From Amoebidium appalachense (lineage: Eukaryota; Ichthyosporea), in assembly GCA_963693365.1 (NCBI GenBank), contig CAVNZM010000015.1:1054001-1118000 (forward strand): a stretch of 64,000 nucleotides of DNA. Direction: 5' to 3'. Both the position numbers and the translations under genes were made by a program. Below the pieces are notes generated by a model. That model was not told the origin of the DNA and did no database searches. It was given only the letters and a program-made list of their open reading frames with translations. Shown here one piece after another: positions 1 through 16,332 of the stretch. Numbering within the stretch: the first letter of the stretch is position 1; every line of letters begins with the position of its first letter.

Positions 1-711
1 AAAATGATCCAATAATCATCTTGGCATGATATTGCACCAATACGAATTCTAGAACGTTTTTATTGGTCAAAAGCAAGAACCTGTGTTTTCGAATGCACGG
101 TGCTGGTTTGTTTGCATGGCGGTACAGGATATGTGTGCACATATGGCACCCGCAAGGGAGGGGGGCGGGCGGTATCTGATTGGGTAAAAGGGGGGTCAGC
201 GCGTGTTTACGATTGGGAGGGAGCGCACTGGTGCGTTTTAAGGATAGACCATTCGCCTAATATCATGCGTTTTTATTGCCGTGGCCGAAAAAAAAAAACA
301 GCAGTACAGGACACATATGCGAGTCACGGGTTCTTGGGCGGCGGGCAGGGCGGAGTACACGATTGGACGAAGTGCGTCACGATGTACGTCACAATGCGCA
401 TGACTCGTGAGGTGACCTAACCGCTAATAAGATTGGAAAGAGGAATACGTGCAAGTCCGGGAGGTAAGATCCGAGTATAAGATGCAGCGAAGAAGGTCAA
501 AAAAAGTTCCTGATGTGAACTGTAACCGCCCACGTGCGGACTGAGCCGTGAAATGGCGTGGGTAGCGCGTTTATAGTGGGAAAGTAAAAGGAAGGATTGG
601 GGACGTAAACCAGGAAAAGAAGATGATTGGTCAAGAATCATTGATTCGATGGGATCGGTGGATAAAAGGGAAAGAAGTGATTGAAACAGAATCATTATTC
701 ACACAATAAAG
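1..711. other. intergenic, no gene seen
   Basis: This stretch has ordinary base composition and no ORF that looks like protein. It contains several GATTGG hexamers, around 178, 211, 362 and 431. The open frame at 100-420 gives a Gly/Thr-rich sequence with no recognisable feature, and I do not call it. Confidence 0.4.
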
Positions 712-1095
712 ATGGGCGATGAAGGCGAAGATGATAACATACGGTATTTGGATGGGGAAGAGCAGGCGGACATTATGGAGGGTGAGGGGGAGGAAGGGGT
801 AGTGGATGGGGAGGATGAAGTAGCTATACAAGAGGGACATGAAATGGGTAGTGGAATTTATCCAGCCAATTTGTGGAGTATCACTATTGGGTGTCCCAAC
901 CGCGATATTCCCAGCGGTTGGCTGGCAGCTGATACTCAACCAATGGGCTCACAGATCGATGGAGAGCAGCCGGCCGGGGAAACACACATCAGAAACAAAC
1001 GCAGGGGGGGGCGACCTCCAGGTTCAAAGAACAAGCGCACCCCTACTAAAAAACAGAGAATTGATTACTTCAATAGAGATGAAAAAAAGAAGTGA
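712..1095 (+). CDS. small acidic protein with AT-hook-like tail (hypothetical)
   Basis: This is an intronless 127-codon ORF, ATG to TGA. Residues 1-45 are strongly acidic (runs of D, E and G). A middle part contains W, I and C residues. The last 35 residues are basic and contain GRPPGSKNK, which resembles an AT-hook core (GRP flanked by K/R) that binds the minor groove of AT-rich DNA. The contrast between acidic N-terminus and basic C-terminus, and the lack of repeat-derived composition, set it apart from most open frames here. It could be a small chromatin-type protein, a terminal exon of a longer gene, or a transposon remnant. I see no flanking exons and do not recognise a family. Confidence 0.35.
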   Translation: MGDEGEDDNIRYLDGEEQADIMEGEGEEGVVDGEDEVAIQEGHEMGSGIYPANLWSITIGCPNRDIPSGWLAADTQPMGSQIDGEQPAGETHIRNKRRGGRPPGSKNKRTPTKKQRIDYFNRDEKKK

Positions 1096-1843
1096 GAGTT
1101 GTGACTGTGTAGAAGTGTACACTGGAGCTTAGCTAGACCGTAGGTACCATGTTCGGCCAATCCATAACTTTTTTGTTTTATTGCTTTTGCCAGTTTAACG
1201 ACCAATGAATATGTCCTACACCGTTGCAGTTTGCCAATGGAGAATCAGTATGGTGTCCAATTGGCAATAAACAAGAAGTACAGTTCACCAATGGTATATT
1301 ATGGATTGGAACCATTTTCGATTCCATTAGCCATTTTTGGCCACCTTTTCCAACGACCAGCCCAGGACACATGTTCGAACTTCGAAGCTTCCATTTTTTA
1401 TGTGTGCGGATCCGGTTACCACTAGTACTACATAGCACCGTTTGCATTCTCCTGAGTTGGAATGTAACCTGTAAGGCTGTAAGGGGTATTCGTGCTGCCC
1501 TTTTCGTAGTGCAGTTTGGACTCGGACTCTCGGTCTCCGGCCACCCACCACCCACCCCCACGCCCCCCATGCAAGGCCTTTCTCACACAGCACAAACAAT
1601 CTCACACGTGCACGCACATGGTGACCATGAGCACAATAACGTTACAGAATTCGAGCCTTAGTTAGTTAGTAAGGTTGATTGGAACGGACGTGCGAAGTTG
1701 TTCGGAGGGGAAGGGAGAGAAATGTGTGTGGGAAGGAGCGAAGGGAAAAGGCAGGGAGAGGGGGGGGGGGGGGGGGGGGGCCCACCCCCACTACCGTTAC
1801 CCTTTTTTTATTTTTTATTTTTTGAGGCGGGGAGGGGGGGGAA

Positions 1844-1883
<40 letters not shown>

Positions 1884-2594
1884 AGCATTAGAAAAAGGAG
1901 AATTTCTAACCAGCGAGAGGTGGGGGGAACCGGGAGGGGGGGGGGGGGGGGGGGAGATAGGGGAGGGAGGAGGGTGGATTGGTAATTGGAAGTGTAGATG
2001 TATAAATTTCGTTGAAGAGAATAATATTACAGCCCAATAAGTATAATAAGGTTTGCAGGAAGTGAAAATGTGGCACAGTTAGTATGTTTGAGCTTGCACA
2101 CGTACAAGAACCTGCACAATGAATGAAATGTTCCCCCTAGAAAATCATCAACATACCCTCCCTTCCCCCCCCCCCCCCCCCTCCCCCCCCCCCCCTGCGC
2201 GGCCCCGCCTCTCCCAACCCCCCCAACCCCCCCCTCCCCAAACTTTTATTTCCTACGATTGAAGGCATCTCGCACCTGATTGGACAAGACACGATCTGAT
2301 GACGTAAAATCGGGGGGGGGGGGGGGGGGGGGGGGGGGGACGATTCGATCGCTATGCGACATAAAGGGAACGCCAGGCCCTTCAGTTAGCAGGGGTTTCA
2401 CGTGTGGGGGCGGCAACCCCTCATATAGGGCCCAGAAACACATAGTGTTATAGTTAATGGGTTCAATTTGGTTTTTAGTTGGTGTTATCGATATATCATT
2501 AAACACGAATTTGGCGGGTTATGTGAGCTAATCCTCCCTATACCTAATTAGGGGCTGCCTAAAGAACCCCCCGTGTGTGAGTGTGTGAGGGGCA

Positions 2595-2631
<37 letters not shown>

Positions 2632-3162
2632 TTCATCGAGCCTTAACGAGCCGAAGCAGGCATCATACACAATACTCGTGTTTTTAGTGATTTGAAAAGT
2701 GGAAACTTGGAGGGTTTTTTGGTTTTTATTTCAACAAGTTTCATGACGCCTCAATGAATTGGCTTCTGGCATATAGAAAGAAGACTAACTTCCCTATAGT
2801 TTCTTACGGCACATATTACTTAAAAAGAGCGTCTCGAACCCCCCCCCCCCTCCCCCCCCCCCCCCCCCCCGGGCGGACTCACAGATATGAAACTTGACGC
2901 GTGAAAATAACATTCGTAACAAAAGATAAGAAAAAAGAACATTTTCAACGTTTCTTGTCTTGTTCAGCATGCCTGGGATTGCTACTTCTTGCCTACAGAG
3001 AAAGTTCCCATTTATGCGGAATAAATATGGATATATACTATTTTCAATTGAATTTTTAAATTCCCAGCAGCCCAAAACTATACGGAATGATGGCACCGTA
3101 GCTGAAGCCCAGGGCACTGTACGTTGCAAGCTGTGCGGATCAATCATTATTAGTAACATGTT

Positions 3163-3212
3163 CCGTGTGTGTGTGTGTGTGTCTGTCTGTCTGAATGTGT
3201 GTGTGTGTGTGT

Positions 3213-3269
<57 letters not shown>

Positions 3270-3307
3270 TGTGTGTACACGTGTGTGTGTGTGTGTGTGT
3301 GTGTGTT

Positions 3308-3354
<47 letters not shown>

Positions 3355-3454
3355 CTGTGTGTGTGTGTGTGTGTGTGCGTGTGTGTGCGCGTGCGTGTGA
3401 CTGTGTTTGCCCGTGCACACGCGTGTGTGCTTATGCATGCGTGTGATTCTGTGT
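3163..3454. repeat. (GT)n microsatellite, imperfect, about 290 bp
   Basis: Nearly continuous GT dinucleotides, interrupted by short variants such as GTCTGT, GTACAC and GTAACT. Flanked by non-repetitive DNA. Confidence 0.9.
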
Positions 3455-4325
3455 GTTATGTATTGCACTCACGCCCACATGCTATCCGTCAATAAGACCC
3501 CCTCCCCGCAAAAAATTGTGATTGCAGTGTTTGTTCTTACTGTTTCGCAGCCGCTGTCATAATTTTATAATGTCCCCCGATGAAGGGGCGTGGTGGGGTG
3601 GGGAAGGGAGAGGGGGGAGGGAGGGGGGCTGGCGTTGGGAGGGGGAAGGGGGGGAGGCATGGGCAGGGATAATGGGGGGGAGGTGGGTGGGGTGATGCAG
3701 GGAGCGGGAGGGAGGAAGGACATAGCTGGGGGGAGGGGGGTAGGGGGGGGCTTGCGTCTGAAGGGGGGGTGAGGGAGGGGGAAGGAAGCAAGGAGAATGG
3801 CGGGGGGGAGGCGGGGGGGACGGGGAGGAAGCGGGAGGGAGGAAGGGCAGAGCAAGGTGGGGGGGGGGGGGGGGGGGGGGGGGGAAGCATGATAAAGTTA
3901 TATTTTCGGCCAGTCGGCGAATGATAACACCCCAAAATCGGGCCGTGATGCATGGCTCTCTAGAAAAATAGACTTGGTTGCTAGCATGATGTTATTGGTG
4001 AATTCTCATTGACGGAAGGCATCTGTACATGTGTGTGCGTGTGTTTTGCTTTACCTTTGTGCTAAGCTCGTCTGTAGATTGCAAATCATGCTGCGGTCTC
4101 TCTTTTCTGGTGTGTGTGTGTGTGTGTGTGTATGCGTCACGGCTCTGCCGCGGAATGTGTTTCTGGGTGATATGTGTATGCGCGGTTGGATTTTGTGTTT
4201 GTATTCATGCATAGAACAGAGAAAGTGATAACTACACACACACACGAGCACGCGCGTGCGCACACACACACGCACACACACACAGCACACGCGCACGCAC
4301 ACACATCACACACACACACACACAC

Positions 4326-4365
<40 letters not shown>

Positions 4366-4755
4366 GCGCACACACACCTTCACCGGGAGTTCAATATCAT
4401 ATCGCATTTTGATTGGCTGTTTTGATGGAGGCATTAACTCCACCATTACAGCAGTAATCGTACCTTTGACGATGAGACGGATAACAGCTATAAGAGCTAG
4501 TCCTGTTGTGTTTTTTATTTTATTTTAGTCATTTAGTTTTTTGTGGGGGATGGGGAGGGTTTGACGGATGTTGTTAATTTTTTATTTTTTTTGGGGGTGG
4601 GGGGGGGGGGGGGGGGGGGGGGGGGGGAAGCTACTGAAGGGGGCGGAGGGCGGGGCGGGGGCGGCGGGGGGGGGGGGGGGGGGGAGTTGTTTGTTTTGTT
4701 TTTGTTTTTGTTTTTATTAATTTATTTGTTCTAGGGGAAAGTGTGTGTGTGTGTG

Positions 4756-4793
<38 letters not shown>

Positions 4794-6524
4794 AGGAGGA
4801 GGGTGGGCGGGTGGTTGGGTCTGGGGGGAAGGGGGGGATGGGGGGGGAGGGATTGGGTCAGAAAGATGTCAAGTATCTGCGCGTGGTTTCTGGTTAGCTA
4901 TGAACATCTTAGCCTTCTATTTTGGTCCCATCCTCCCCCCCCATGCCTCCCCCCCCCCCCCCCCTCTCCCCTCGTCCCTTTCCCCATGTCACCAGCACGG
5001 CCACCAATTCTCTCAATGGCTTTGCCGAAAAAGAATCCGGGGAAGGGGAGGGTGGGGTGGGTAATAGATGCGTGTGTGTGTGCAGGGGAGGGGGGGAGAG
5101 GGGGGAGGGAGGGGGGAATTGAAGGGATGGGGGGGGGGGGGGATTGAAGGAATCAGGGGGGGGGAGGGGGGAGGGGAAGGAGGAGGGGGACGTGGAGGGA
5201 CCCAAATGCTCCTAATACTTCTTTCGTTTAGTCTAAGCGGAGAAGAGATTGAAGTATAAAATAAGCGCAATGGGTAACTCACTGAAAATGCACGGATTTG
5301 TTATCATAAAGAGGTTCACATGAATTACTTTTTGCCTTAAGTTCTAAGTTAAAAATAAAAAATAAAAAAAACAAAAAATAAAAAAAAAAACAGCACACCT
5401 GCTACATTGTTTCTGAAATATTCATTCATCCTCTTTTTTGTCTTTTTGTAGTTTACCCCTTAGAGCGAGCGAGAGAGAGAGAGAGGGGGGGAGGGGGGGG
5501 AGAGGGGGGGGAGGGGGGGGGGGGGGGGGGTGAGAAGGGGAGTGGGAGAGAGAGAGAGAGAGAGAGAGTGTGTGTGTGTGTGTGTGTTTTTTTTTTTGGG
5601 GGGGGGGGGGGGAGGGGGGGGGGGGGGAAGAACATATGAAGGGAACCAGAGTACAAGTAATATTATTATGACATGTCCTTTAGCCTGTAGTCGTATTTGG
5701 AGGGCAGGAAGAGGGAGGTGGTGGTGGTGGTTTTGGTTGCGCGGGGGGGGGGGGGGGGGGGGGGAGGGGGGATGAGGGGGGGAGGGGGGGGAGGGGGGGG
5801 GGGGAGGGGGGGGGGGGTGACAAAAGGGAGGGGGGGGAGGGATGGAGGGATGCTTTAAGTAACTTATAAGGTTATTCGTGACTTACCAATCATTAATCGG
5901 GCTACGATTACAGGCAGCGCTTCTGCAGACCACAAGTCCACACCCCTCTCATAGGGTGTTGGGGGGATCGGGGGCAGAGTGAGTGCAAATAAGCGTGCGG
6001 TGACTGTGCCCCCAAACACACCAAGAAATATGCACCTGTGCGATGGATACGTAGCGATAAGTTATTCAATACTCTGCACCGAGTCTTTTTAGAAAAGAAA
6101 AAAAGGTGTAAAATTCTGGCTGCTGTGATTCAATCATGTGTGTGCGTTTTTGCGTTTTCCTGCAAAGAGTGCAGGCAGTAAAGTTGATACAAAGGCCACT
6201 TCACTCACATACACGCGCACACACTTGGCAACAAAAGGGGATTCTGTAACTGTGATACCCCCCTGAATAAACATTACCTCACAGTAAAACCCCTCTCCCC
6301 TCCGAGCCCCCCCTCTCCCTCCCCCTCCCCCTCCCCCGCTGCCCATTGCTGTCCCCCTCCCTCCTGCACCTTCTTCCCCCCCCCCCCCCTCTCTCCCCTC
6401 CCCTCCCCACCACCACCCCTTCCTGCCCCCCCCCCCCCCCCCCCTCTCCCCCTCCCCGCCCCCTCCCCCCCCCCCCCCCTCACCCCACCCACCCACCCAC
6501 CACCACCATCACCACCACCACCAC

Positions 6525-6529
<5 letters not shown>

Positions 6530-6612
<83 letters not shown>
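6530..6612. repeat. (CA)n microsatellite preceded by C-rich tract
   Basis: An uninterrupted CA array follows a C-rich pyrimidine tract from 6291 and a short (CAC)n run at 6491-6523. Confidence 0.9.
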
Positions 6613-6615
<3 letters not shown>

Positions 6616-6904
6616 CGCCACCGTTTGGCACATTCCTGCACACACACAAATCAGATGCAAACAACCACTTACACATCATCCCCCACTAGGATGGCTTAGA
6701 TGGCCCAAGCTTACAAACTGGTAGGAACGTGTATAGGTGCGTTAGTATTCCGATGTAGAAGATGTAGGCAGAGCCAAGTGGAACACGGCATCCTCTGTGA
6801 GGTGAAACGTGGTAAAATAAAAAATAAATAAATAAATTTTTTAAAAAAAAACAAAAAAAACTCACACATTTCCACTTCCGGGCGACCACTCCTGGGGGCA
6901 AGGA

Positions 6905-6985
6905 TGCCAATAGACCAATAGCATCGCTGCAGCCCACAGGTACAGACCCCAGTGATTGGTCGGAGCCAGCCAATCAGACATCCGC
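6905..6985. promoter_or_regulatory. cluster of CCAAT-type boxes, possible promoter
   Basis: Within about 80 bp there are CCAAT or ATTGG motifs near 6907, 6916, 6954 and 6969. A GC-box-like GAGGCGGGGC lies just beyond, near 6995. The spacing and mixed orientation resemble a TATA-less promoter. No gene could be assigned to it, so this is only a composition-based suggestion. Confidence 0.25.
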
Positions 6986-7349
6986 ATTTCAAAGAGGCGG
7001 GGCAATCCTGGCAGCACGCATGCAAACAGTTGCATGAATCCTAAAATACTGCCACCCACCACATCCGGAAGGGAATGGACACCCTGTGATTACGAACACA
7101 TCGATGTTAGTTAATCAATTAACTAATTACCAAAAGCTAATTAACATCAGCGTCAACTAGGCCTGATGCCCAGATCTAGATTAAAATAGTGCTGACGTGC
7201 TAAAAAAAGCCCAGGTTGCTACGTAATTACACCACGTGTTACCTATGGCTAGGATCATATGCACGTTTGCTTCTGTTGTTACGCTTTATTTTGAGCATTA
7301 TTGGCAAGCACTCTGTTGTTGCTAAGCGGCCCCCAAATACTTCTCAGCA

Positions 7350-7384
<35 letters not shown>

Positions 7385-7464
7385 TGCAGGACACATGCAT
7401 GCATGCACACAGCATCCAGAACAATTGCAGGCACACTACATTTTGGCACCTTCATTCTGCCTTA

Positions 7465-7499
<35 letters not shown>

Positions 7500-7978
7500 C
7501 ACACACACACACACACAAAAAAAAAAAAAAGGCGACATCCCAACTGGTTTCAAATTACAGATTGTGCACTGTTCCTACATTGTGAATGCTTTTGGGGAAA
7601 AGTGACTTACCAGGTATAATCTGGAGAGGGAAACAAGGAACCACCAAGTGAATGGAAAAATAACAGCCGAAAACGAACACCATCCAGCGGTGTAGGCCAG
7701 CACGAACAGATCGGTGGGTACAAGGGCCGAAACCATGGCATGTGTGCTCGGAAACCCGAAGTTGAGGGGGTGGAGGGGAAAGAGACGTATCTGTAAAGGG
7801 GTAAACTTTGGTGAGTTTACGTGCTATGTGTGCTACGTATACAGTAACTGCTATATGTGTTAACTTTGGGCAAATATTGAATTAGTTAATGATACGGTAC
7901 ATAGCAATACTACATACTCGTATGCCTGCTTGAAGTCACTAGGAAGGACCAGGCACTACGTTAAGCTAGAATCTATGA

Positions 7979-8356
7979 GGTGGAAAGGCACATAATAGCC
8001 AAGCTGCGATAAATATTTGTTGGGGGGCTGCCCGATTGGTTGATTAACCAGATTCAAGGAGGCTGACTGGCTGACGTGCTCGGACTTTGCGCATGCGCAT
8101 CATTGCGCTACATATATATCTACAAGGTAATCAATTTTTTATAAAGCATTCAAAGTCTGTTTAATACTAACTTACTCTATGTATTTCTAAAGTTACTTTC
8201 GAATACTGTATGACCTCGATAGGTGCCCTAAGTCCAACTTTTGAGCGGCCGCCATCATTCAACATACACCATTGAGCACCAAGCTTGGCGGCTATGTCGT
8301 TGACCAACAGGAACTCGTTTAAAAGATTTTAGCCGGCTATTATGTGCCTTTCCACC
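7979..8356. mobile_element. MITE-like element with 22-bp perfect terminal inverted repeats
   Basis: GGTGGAAAGGCACATAATAG plus CC at 7979-8000 is repeated as its exact reverse complement at 8335-8356. The 378-bp interval has no ORF. Perfect terminal inverted repeats with a short non-coding interior are the layout of a non-autonomous DNA transposon. I could not define a clean target-site duplication, and the superfamily is unknown. Confidence 0.55.
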
Positions 8357-9334
8357 CCATAATACCCACCGAATTATTACTATTACCACTATAAAGTTGC
8401 TCTATACAGTATGGTAACTAGCATCGTAGGTTCCCTATTCATTTGGGGGGGGTCATCAACCACCCTTCCAATTTGAACTTCGAATATGCCGCTAAGTTTT
8501 GCCGCCTATTGCCCCCTCCAACCCACGGCCGGTACCAATTCTAGAAGACTGTTGAGGTTTCCAACGGATATCCGCATTAAATTTTCTGCTGACAGCAATA
8601 TTATATGTCAAAACGGAACACTCAAGCTGTGCATTTGGTATGCTTCCTTTTTTTGATTGCCTGTATGTTAATATTTGCTGCCTGCATTCATATCACAGAA
8701 TCTCGCATTTAAAGAGGCAGTGAGTGTGGGTGACCAGCACGACGTGTGTGAGGATGTGTTCGGTCTCGAGGGGATGCCTGGGGATGGATAAATGTGTGCA
8801 CATATGTTACGCAGTATGTGTGCGTGTGGTAGGGTGGGAGACTGGGGGCCGTCATGGGGGGGGAGAGATGGAGGTGTGCGGTGGGTGGGGGTGGGGTGGG
8901 GTGGGGGAGGGGGGGAATGGGGGGAAGGGGGGATGGGTGGGGGGGGGGGGGGGGAGGGGGGAGGGGGGAGGGTATCTACCGTTGGTTCTTCGGGACGCGG
9001 GAGGCGAAAGATGTCTTTAAGAATCTGGCCACTGTAGGACGATGTGCACACCAACAACACAATACGAGCAGCAAGCTCAAATGTTCCCAACCAACAGCAT
9101 GCTGTAATTAAAAGCAGGCAGCCCGGCTCCTCCCCCAATTGGCTCACGACTTAAAAAATAAAGTCAAGGGGGCGAACCCGTTAGGCCTGTCGGTGTTGAC
9201 ACCGAAGAAGGACTGGATAGCTCCACCTGTTTTGTAACTTTTAGGCTACCTGCAGACGTATTTGTTGACAATGTGAGTTGGGTCAGTCAAACTGTGCACA
9301 TGTGTATGCGATGAGCAGGCGTATGGTGTCACAC

Positions 9335-9536
<202 letters not shown>

Positions 9537-10415
9537 CTGTGTGGATGTGCGCGCGTGTGTGCGTGGCGTGTGCGTGCGTTTGATATTATGTGTGTGTGTG
9601 CGTATGATTTTGCGCGCGCACGCGTGTGCGTGTGCGTGTGTGTGTGTGGGTATGTGGCAGGGCGCACATATACACCTGCGTGTGTGTGCGAGATGCATTA
9701 TGCACGTATGCATCATAAGTTAATTAACTCGTAGGTGTCACAGTGAGCTCACGTGCAGCCCAAATGCAACACATACAAGCTGGTTTTGAGTGTGCCTTCC
9801 AGTGCAGCTATCAAGGTGTGCACGAGTGAACACATCAAAACTGGACGTTAAGCAGATGATTGTTAACCACGTATCAAATACAACGGGTGTTTGTGTGTAT
9901 GGACATGCATATGCCATTGGGCAGGCGAGAAGTCGTGCCACAGTTACGTTTGGGGTAAATAATTATGATATGCTTCAGCTACATATTCAAACCGAAAAAT
10001 TCCAATGTATGTGGACGTGAAGACTTAATAAGTACTTAACCTTCTTGCAGTCAACCGTTATAAACACATGCTCTTGTTGCAACGAATGTTGATGATCCGG
10101 AGAAGAGATTGCGGATGCGAACGGTTGCGGCCATACCAAGGAGAAAATAGCAAAATGAACATCACGGTGAGCTGGCCAAAGATAACATATTTAACGGGTT
10201 TCTGTTGTTTGGAAAATAGTATCCTTTTCTTTCCATCATGGTCAACCGTTGAAACACACTGTTAAAAAGACGTTGTGAGGGTACCATCTAGCCGCAAGCT
10301 TAAATGATGACATATAAGGCATTTCTTTTATCCTCCCCCCCCCCCCCCCCCCCCCCCCCCCCTTCCCCCCCCCCCCCCCCCCCCTTGGCCCCACCCGCCC
10401 AACTCCCCATTAACT

Positions 10416-10417
<2 letters not shown>

Positions 10418-10499
<82 letters not shown>

Positions 10500-10595
10500 A
10501 CACACACAAACACCAAGCACAAGCACACACACGCAAGCACACACACATACACACACACAGACACACACAGACACACACACAGGCACGCACGAAGG

Positions 10596-10683
<88 letters not shown>
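10418..10683. repeat. (CA)n microsatellite, about 265 bp, imperfect centre
   Basis: Two long pure CA blocks (10418-10492 and 10606-10684) flank a variant centre containing CAAGCA, CAGACA and GCGCGC units. A C-rich tract at 10335-10384 lies immediately upstream. Confidence 0.9.
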
Positions 10684-10686
<3 letters not shown>

Positions 10687-11074
10687 CCACCGTGACTTGT
10701 TATTCTGGCTAGATGCTGAAGCATGAGGTAAACAGGTGTGCCCTGCATTTGTGGCTGAGTAAATGTACTGGCATTGATAGTTTGATACTTAAGTCAATAG
10801 TATATTGTGGTCACGTCACGGTACTATTTGGAATCCTCTATTTCTCGTCCGGCCTTACTGTAGTATAAAGAAAGCAGGGGGAAAAAAAAATCTTTCATCT
10901 CAGATACCAAGGGGCCGAAAAATGCAGGTAATGATGGCACCGTATGTTTTCGTGGGGTTCAAGTAAGCTGTTTTCTCGAGGCAAAGAGACCACGTATCAT
11001 TCACTATGATTTTCTTTCTTTCTTCCCCCCCCCCCCCCCCCCCCCCCCCCACCCCCTTTATTTTTTTTTTTTTT

Positions 11075-11105
<31 letters not shown>

Positions 11106-11682
11106 GGGGGAGGGGGGGGGGGACTCGGTCTATCTCCACAGTGTTATATCAGGGACGTGGATGTGGGGTGCTGTGTGTGTGTGTGACACTGTGTGTGTGT
11201 GTGTGTGTGTGTCCGTGTGTGTGCGCGCGCGCGTCAGAGTCTCAACGGTGGTTGTGCGTTTCTCCCCGCCAACCAATACATCTACATACTAGGACTGTCT
11301 ACAGCCTGGGTTCGTCATCAAGACAGTGAGTGAACCAACACAGCTGTACGTCCTGAACACGCATTTTTTTGCAGCATGCGCACATCTGGACGCGCACATA
11401 AATGCACCCCCCGTGGCTCGAGAGGTCTTGCCCACCTGCACATGAAACAAAGGCATGCATGCAGTCGAGCAAGGTACTGCACAGCAGTGCACACATGCAA
11501 GACCAGTGGAATTCATTTAGTGATCTTTAAATCCAGTGCAGAAGTCAGGGTAAGATGATGTGCAATGATGAAGTTGTGTCTAAATAATGAGAACTTGGGC
11601 TCGTTTATTTTCAAGAGAAACTATACGAATTGAAGGAGCTCTTTTACATCATTCATGAACATCGTAAAAAGATAAACACTGC

Positions 11683-12232
11683 ACACTGGACCTATTCGAA
11701 CGGCCAGGTCCAGGTCTGGTAGCGGGTGATGGAATGCGGCTAAATTCCTCGTATCAGACCAACGATCTGTTGGATTAGGCCTGGACCACGGCCATCTAGA
11801 GACTCTCCCTTTCACCTCCCTGTTACTATTGTGTTTATCCAACTCATGATTTCCATCGACTTGGCAGGCTCACGTTTATTTCGAGCCTCTAGATGGCCGT
11901 GGGCCTGGACTTCCAGGATCCGCATTCCAATGTCCGGAACCTGGACGACAGACTGGAAAACGATTCAATCGGTTTTCAGCCTGTCGTCCCATCGCAGGAA
12001 TGCGGTCTGGTTACAGCTGATTGGTCGATCGATAGGTGATCCCAGTCGATTACCCAAGATAATGAATCTATCAACCTAAAACCATTCCTGGACCGAGCCG
12101 CCGGCACGTCCAGCTGCTACCGGACCTGAACGTGGCTCACGCTTTCAGCCTGCCGCCGGCCGGTTGCCGGTCCCATTCGGGCAATTATGCATCTGGACCC
12201 AGACCTGGCCGTTCGAACAGGTCCACTGTGAG
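11683..12232. mobile_element. fold-back / MITE-like element with nested inverted repeats
   Basis: The ends are long imperfect inverted repeats: ATTCGAACGGCCAGGTC near 11693 is mirrored by GACCTGGCCGTTCGAA near 12205, each with a flanking GGACC/GGTCC. Inside, a second inverted pair (CACGGCCATCTAGAG near 11787 and CTCTAGATGGCCGTG near 11887) and a strong hairpin at about 11944-11988 (arms GACGACAG and CTGTCGTC) are nested. There is no coding capacity. This layout fits a fold-back or MITE-type transposon. The region is also markedly richer in ordinary unique sequence than its surroundings. Confidence 0.5.
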
Positions 12233-12316
12233 GGAGAGAGGAGAGGAGAGGAACACTCTGTTCGGTCCTGACAAATGTTGCCTACCAAAAAAGGAAGGTT
12301 GATCTCGAAGTAGATG

Positions 12317-12350
12317 CTGATTGGTGAGTTATTGCGGTCACACCAATCAG
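12317..12350. promoter_or_regulatory. inverted CCAAT boxes upstream of MOB1
   Basis: CTGATTGGTG (12317-12326) and its exact reverse complement CACCAATCAG (12341-12350) are separated by 14 bp, about 440 bp before the MOB1 ATG. CCAAT boxes are typical NF-Y sites. Assignment to MOB1 is by position only. Confidence 0.4.
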
Positions 12351-12378
12351 ATGCTTGAGGTGGTGCGTTTGCGTTTTG

Positions 12379-12394
12379 ATATTAGCGCTAATAT
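12379..12394. promoter_or_regulatory. perfect 16-bp palindrome upstream of MOB1
   Basis: ATATTAGCGCTAATAT reads the same on both strands and lies 392 bp upstream of the MOB1 start. It could be a dimeric transcription-factor site. No specific factor is claimed. Confidence 0.3.
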
Positions 12395-12786
12395 TCGTTG
12401 ATGATCAGAACATTTCAGAAAGAAACTCTTTGTTTAAAACTGGTCATTAAATAACATTAGAAGGGTGCTGTAACTTTAATGAATTAGCTATAGTTTAAAC
12501 ATCTTGGCTCCAAATGCCATCTTCACGCTAGTTCCATTTGAGCTGCGTTTGCTGAAACGAAGACGAAGGGTTAGAAGGATAGCAACATCAAATGCTGAAC
12601 TATACGATTTTATAGTTATAGGAGAGAGATTTACTCTAGGCGTAGAAAGAGACAATAGTGAAATTAGCGATAGCACAAAGAGAAGAAAAAAAGGGTACGA
12701 CTGCTATGGAAAGGACGAGAGATCCATTCACTGTTACACACAACTGCTGAGTGTCTAAGAGATTCTACCTTGAGAATCATTTCAAG

Positions 12787-16332
<3,546 letters not shown>

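Larger units (their letters stand above)
1096..7976. other. repeat-dominated non-coding stretch
   Basis: This region holds many G or C homopolymers (for example 1850-1881, 2313-2339, 2597-2629, 3858-3884, 4759-4791, 7350-7383, 7467-7497) and (GT/CA)n arrays (3163-3454, 4111-4131, 4235-4376, 6530-6612). No coding exon could be supported. Open frames across it are proline, glycine or Cys-Val/His-Thr repeats. Confidence 0.6.
12233..12786. other. MOB1 upstream region
   Basis: About 550 bp before the MOB1 start codon. It holds an inverted pair of CCAAT boxes (12317-12350) and a perfect 16-bp palindrome (12379-12394), listed separately. The open frame at 12504-12758 has no family signature and is probably 5' leader or chance. 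Confidence 0.4.

Noticed and set aside
10157-10166. ATGAACATCACG followed by GTGAGC as MOB1 exon 1
   Set aside because: The phase does not match the exon at 13317 and the peptide does not resemble the MOB1 start. 12787-12800 fits both.
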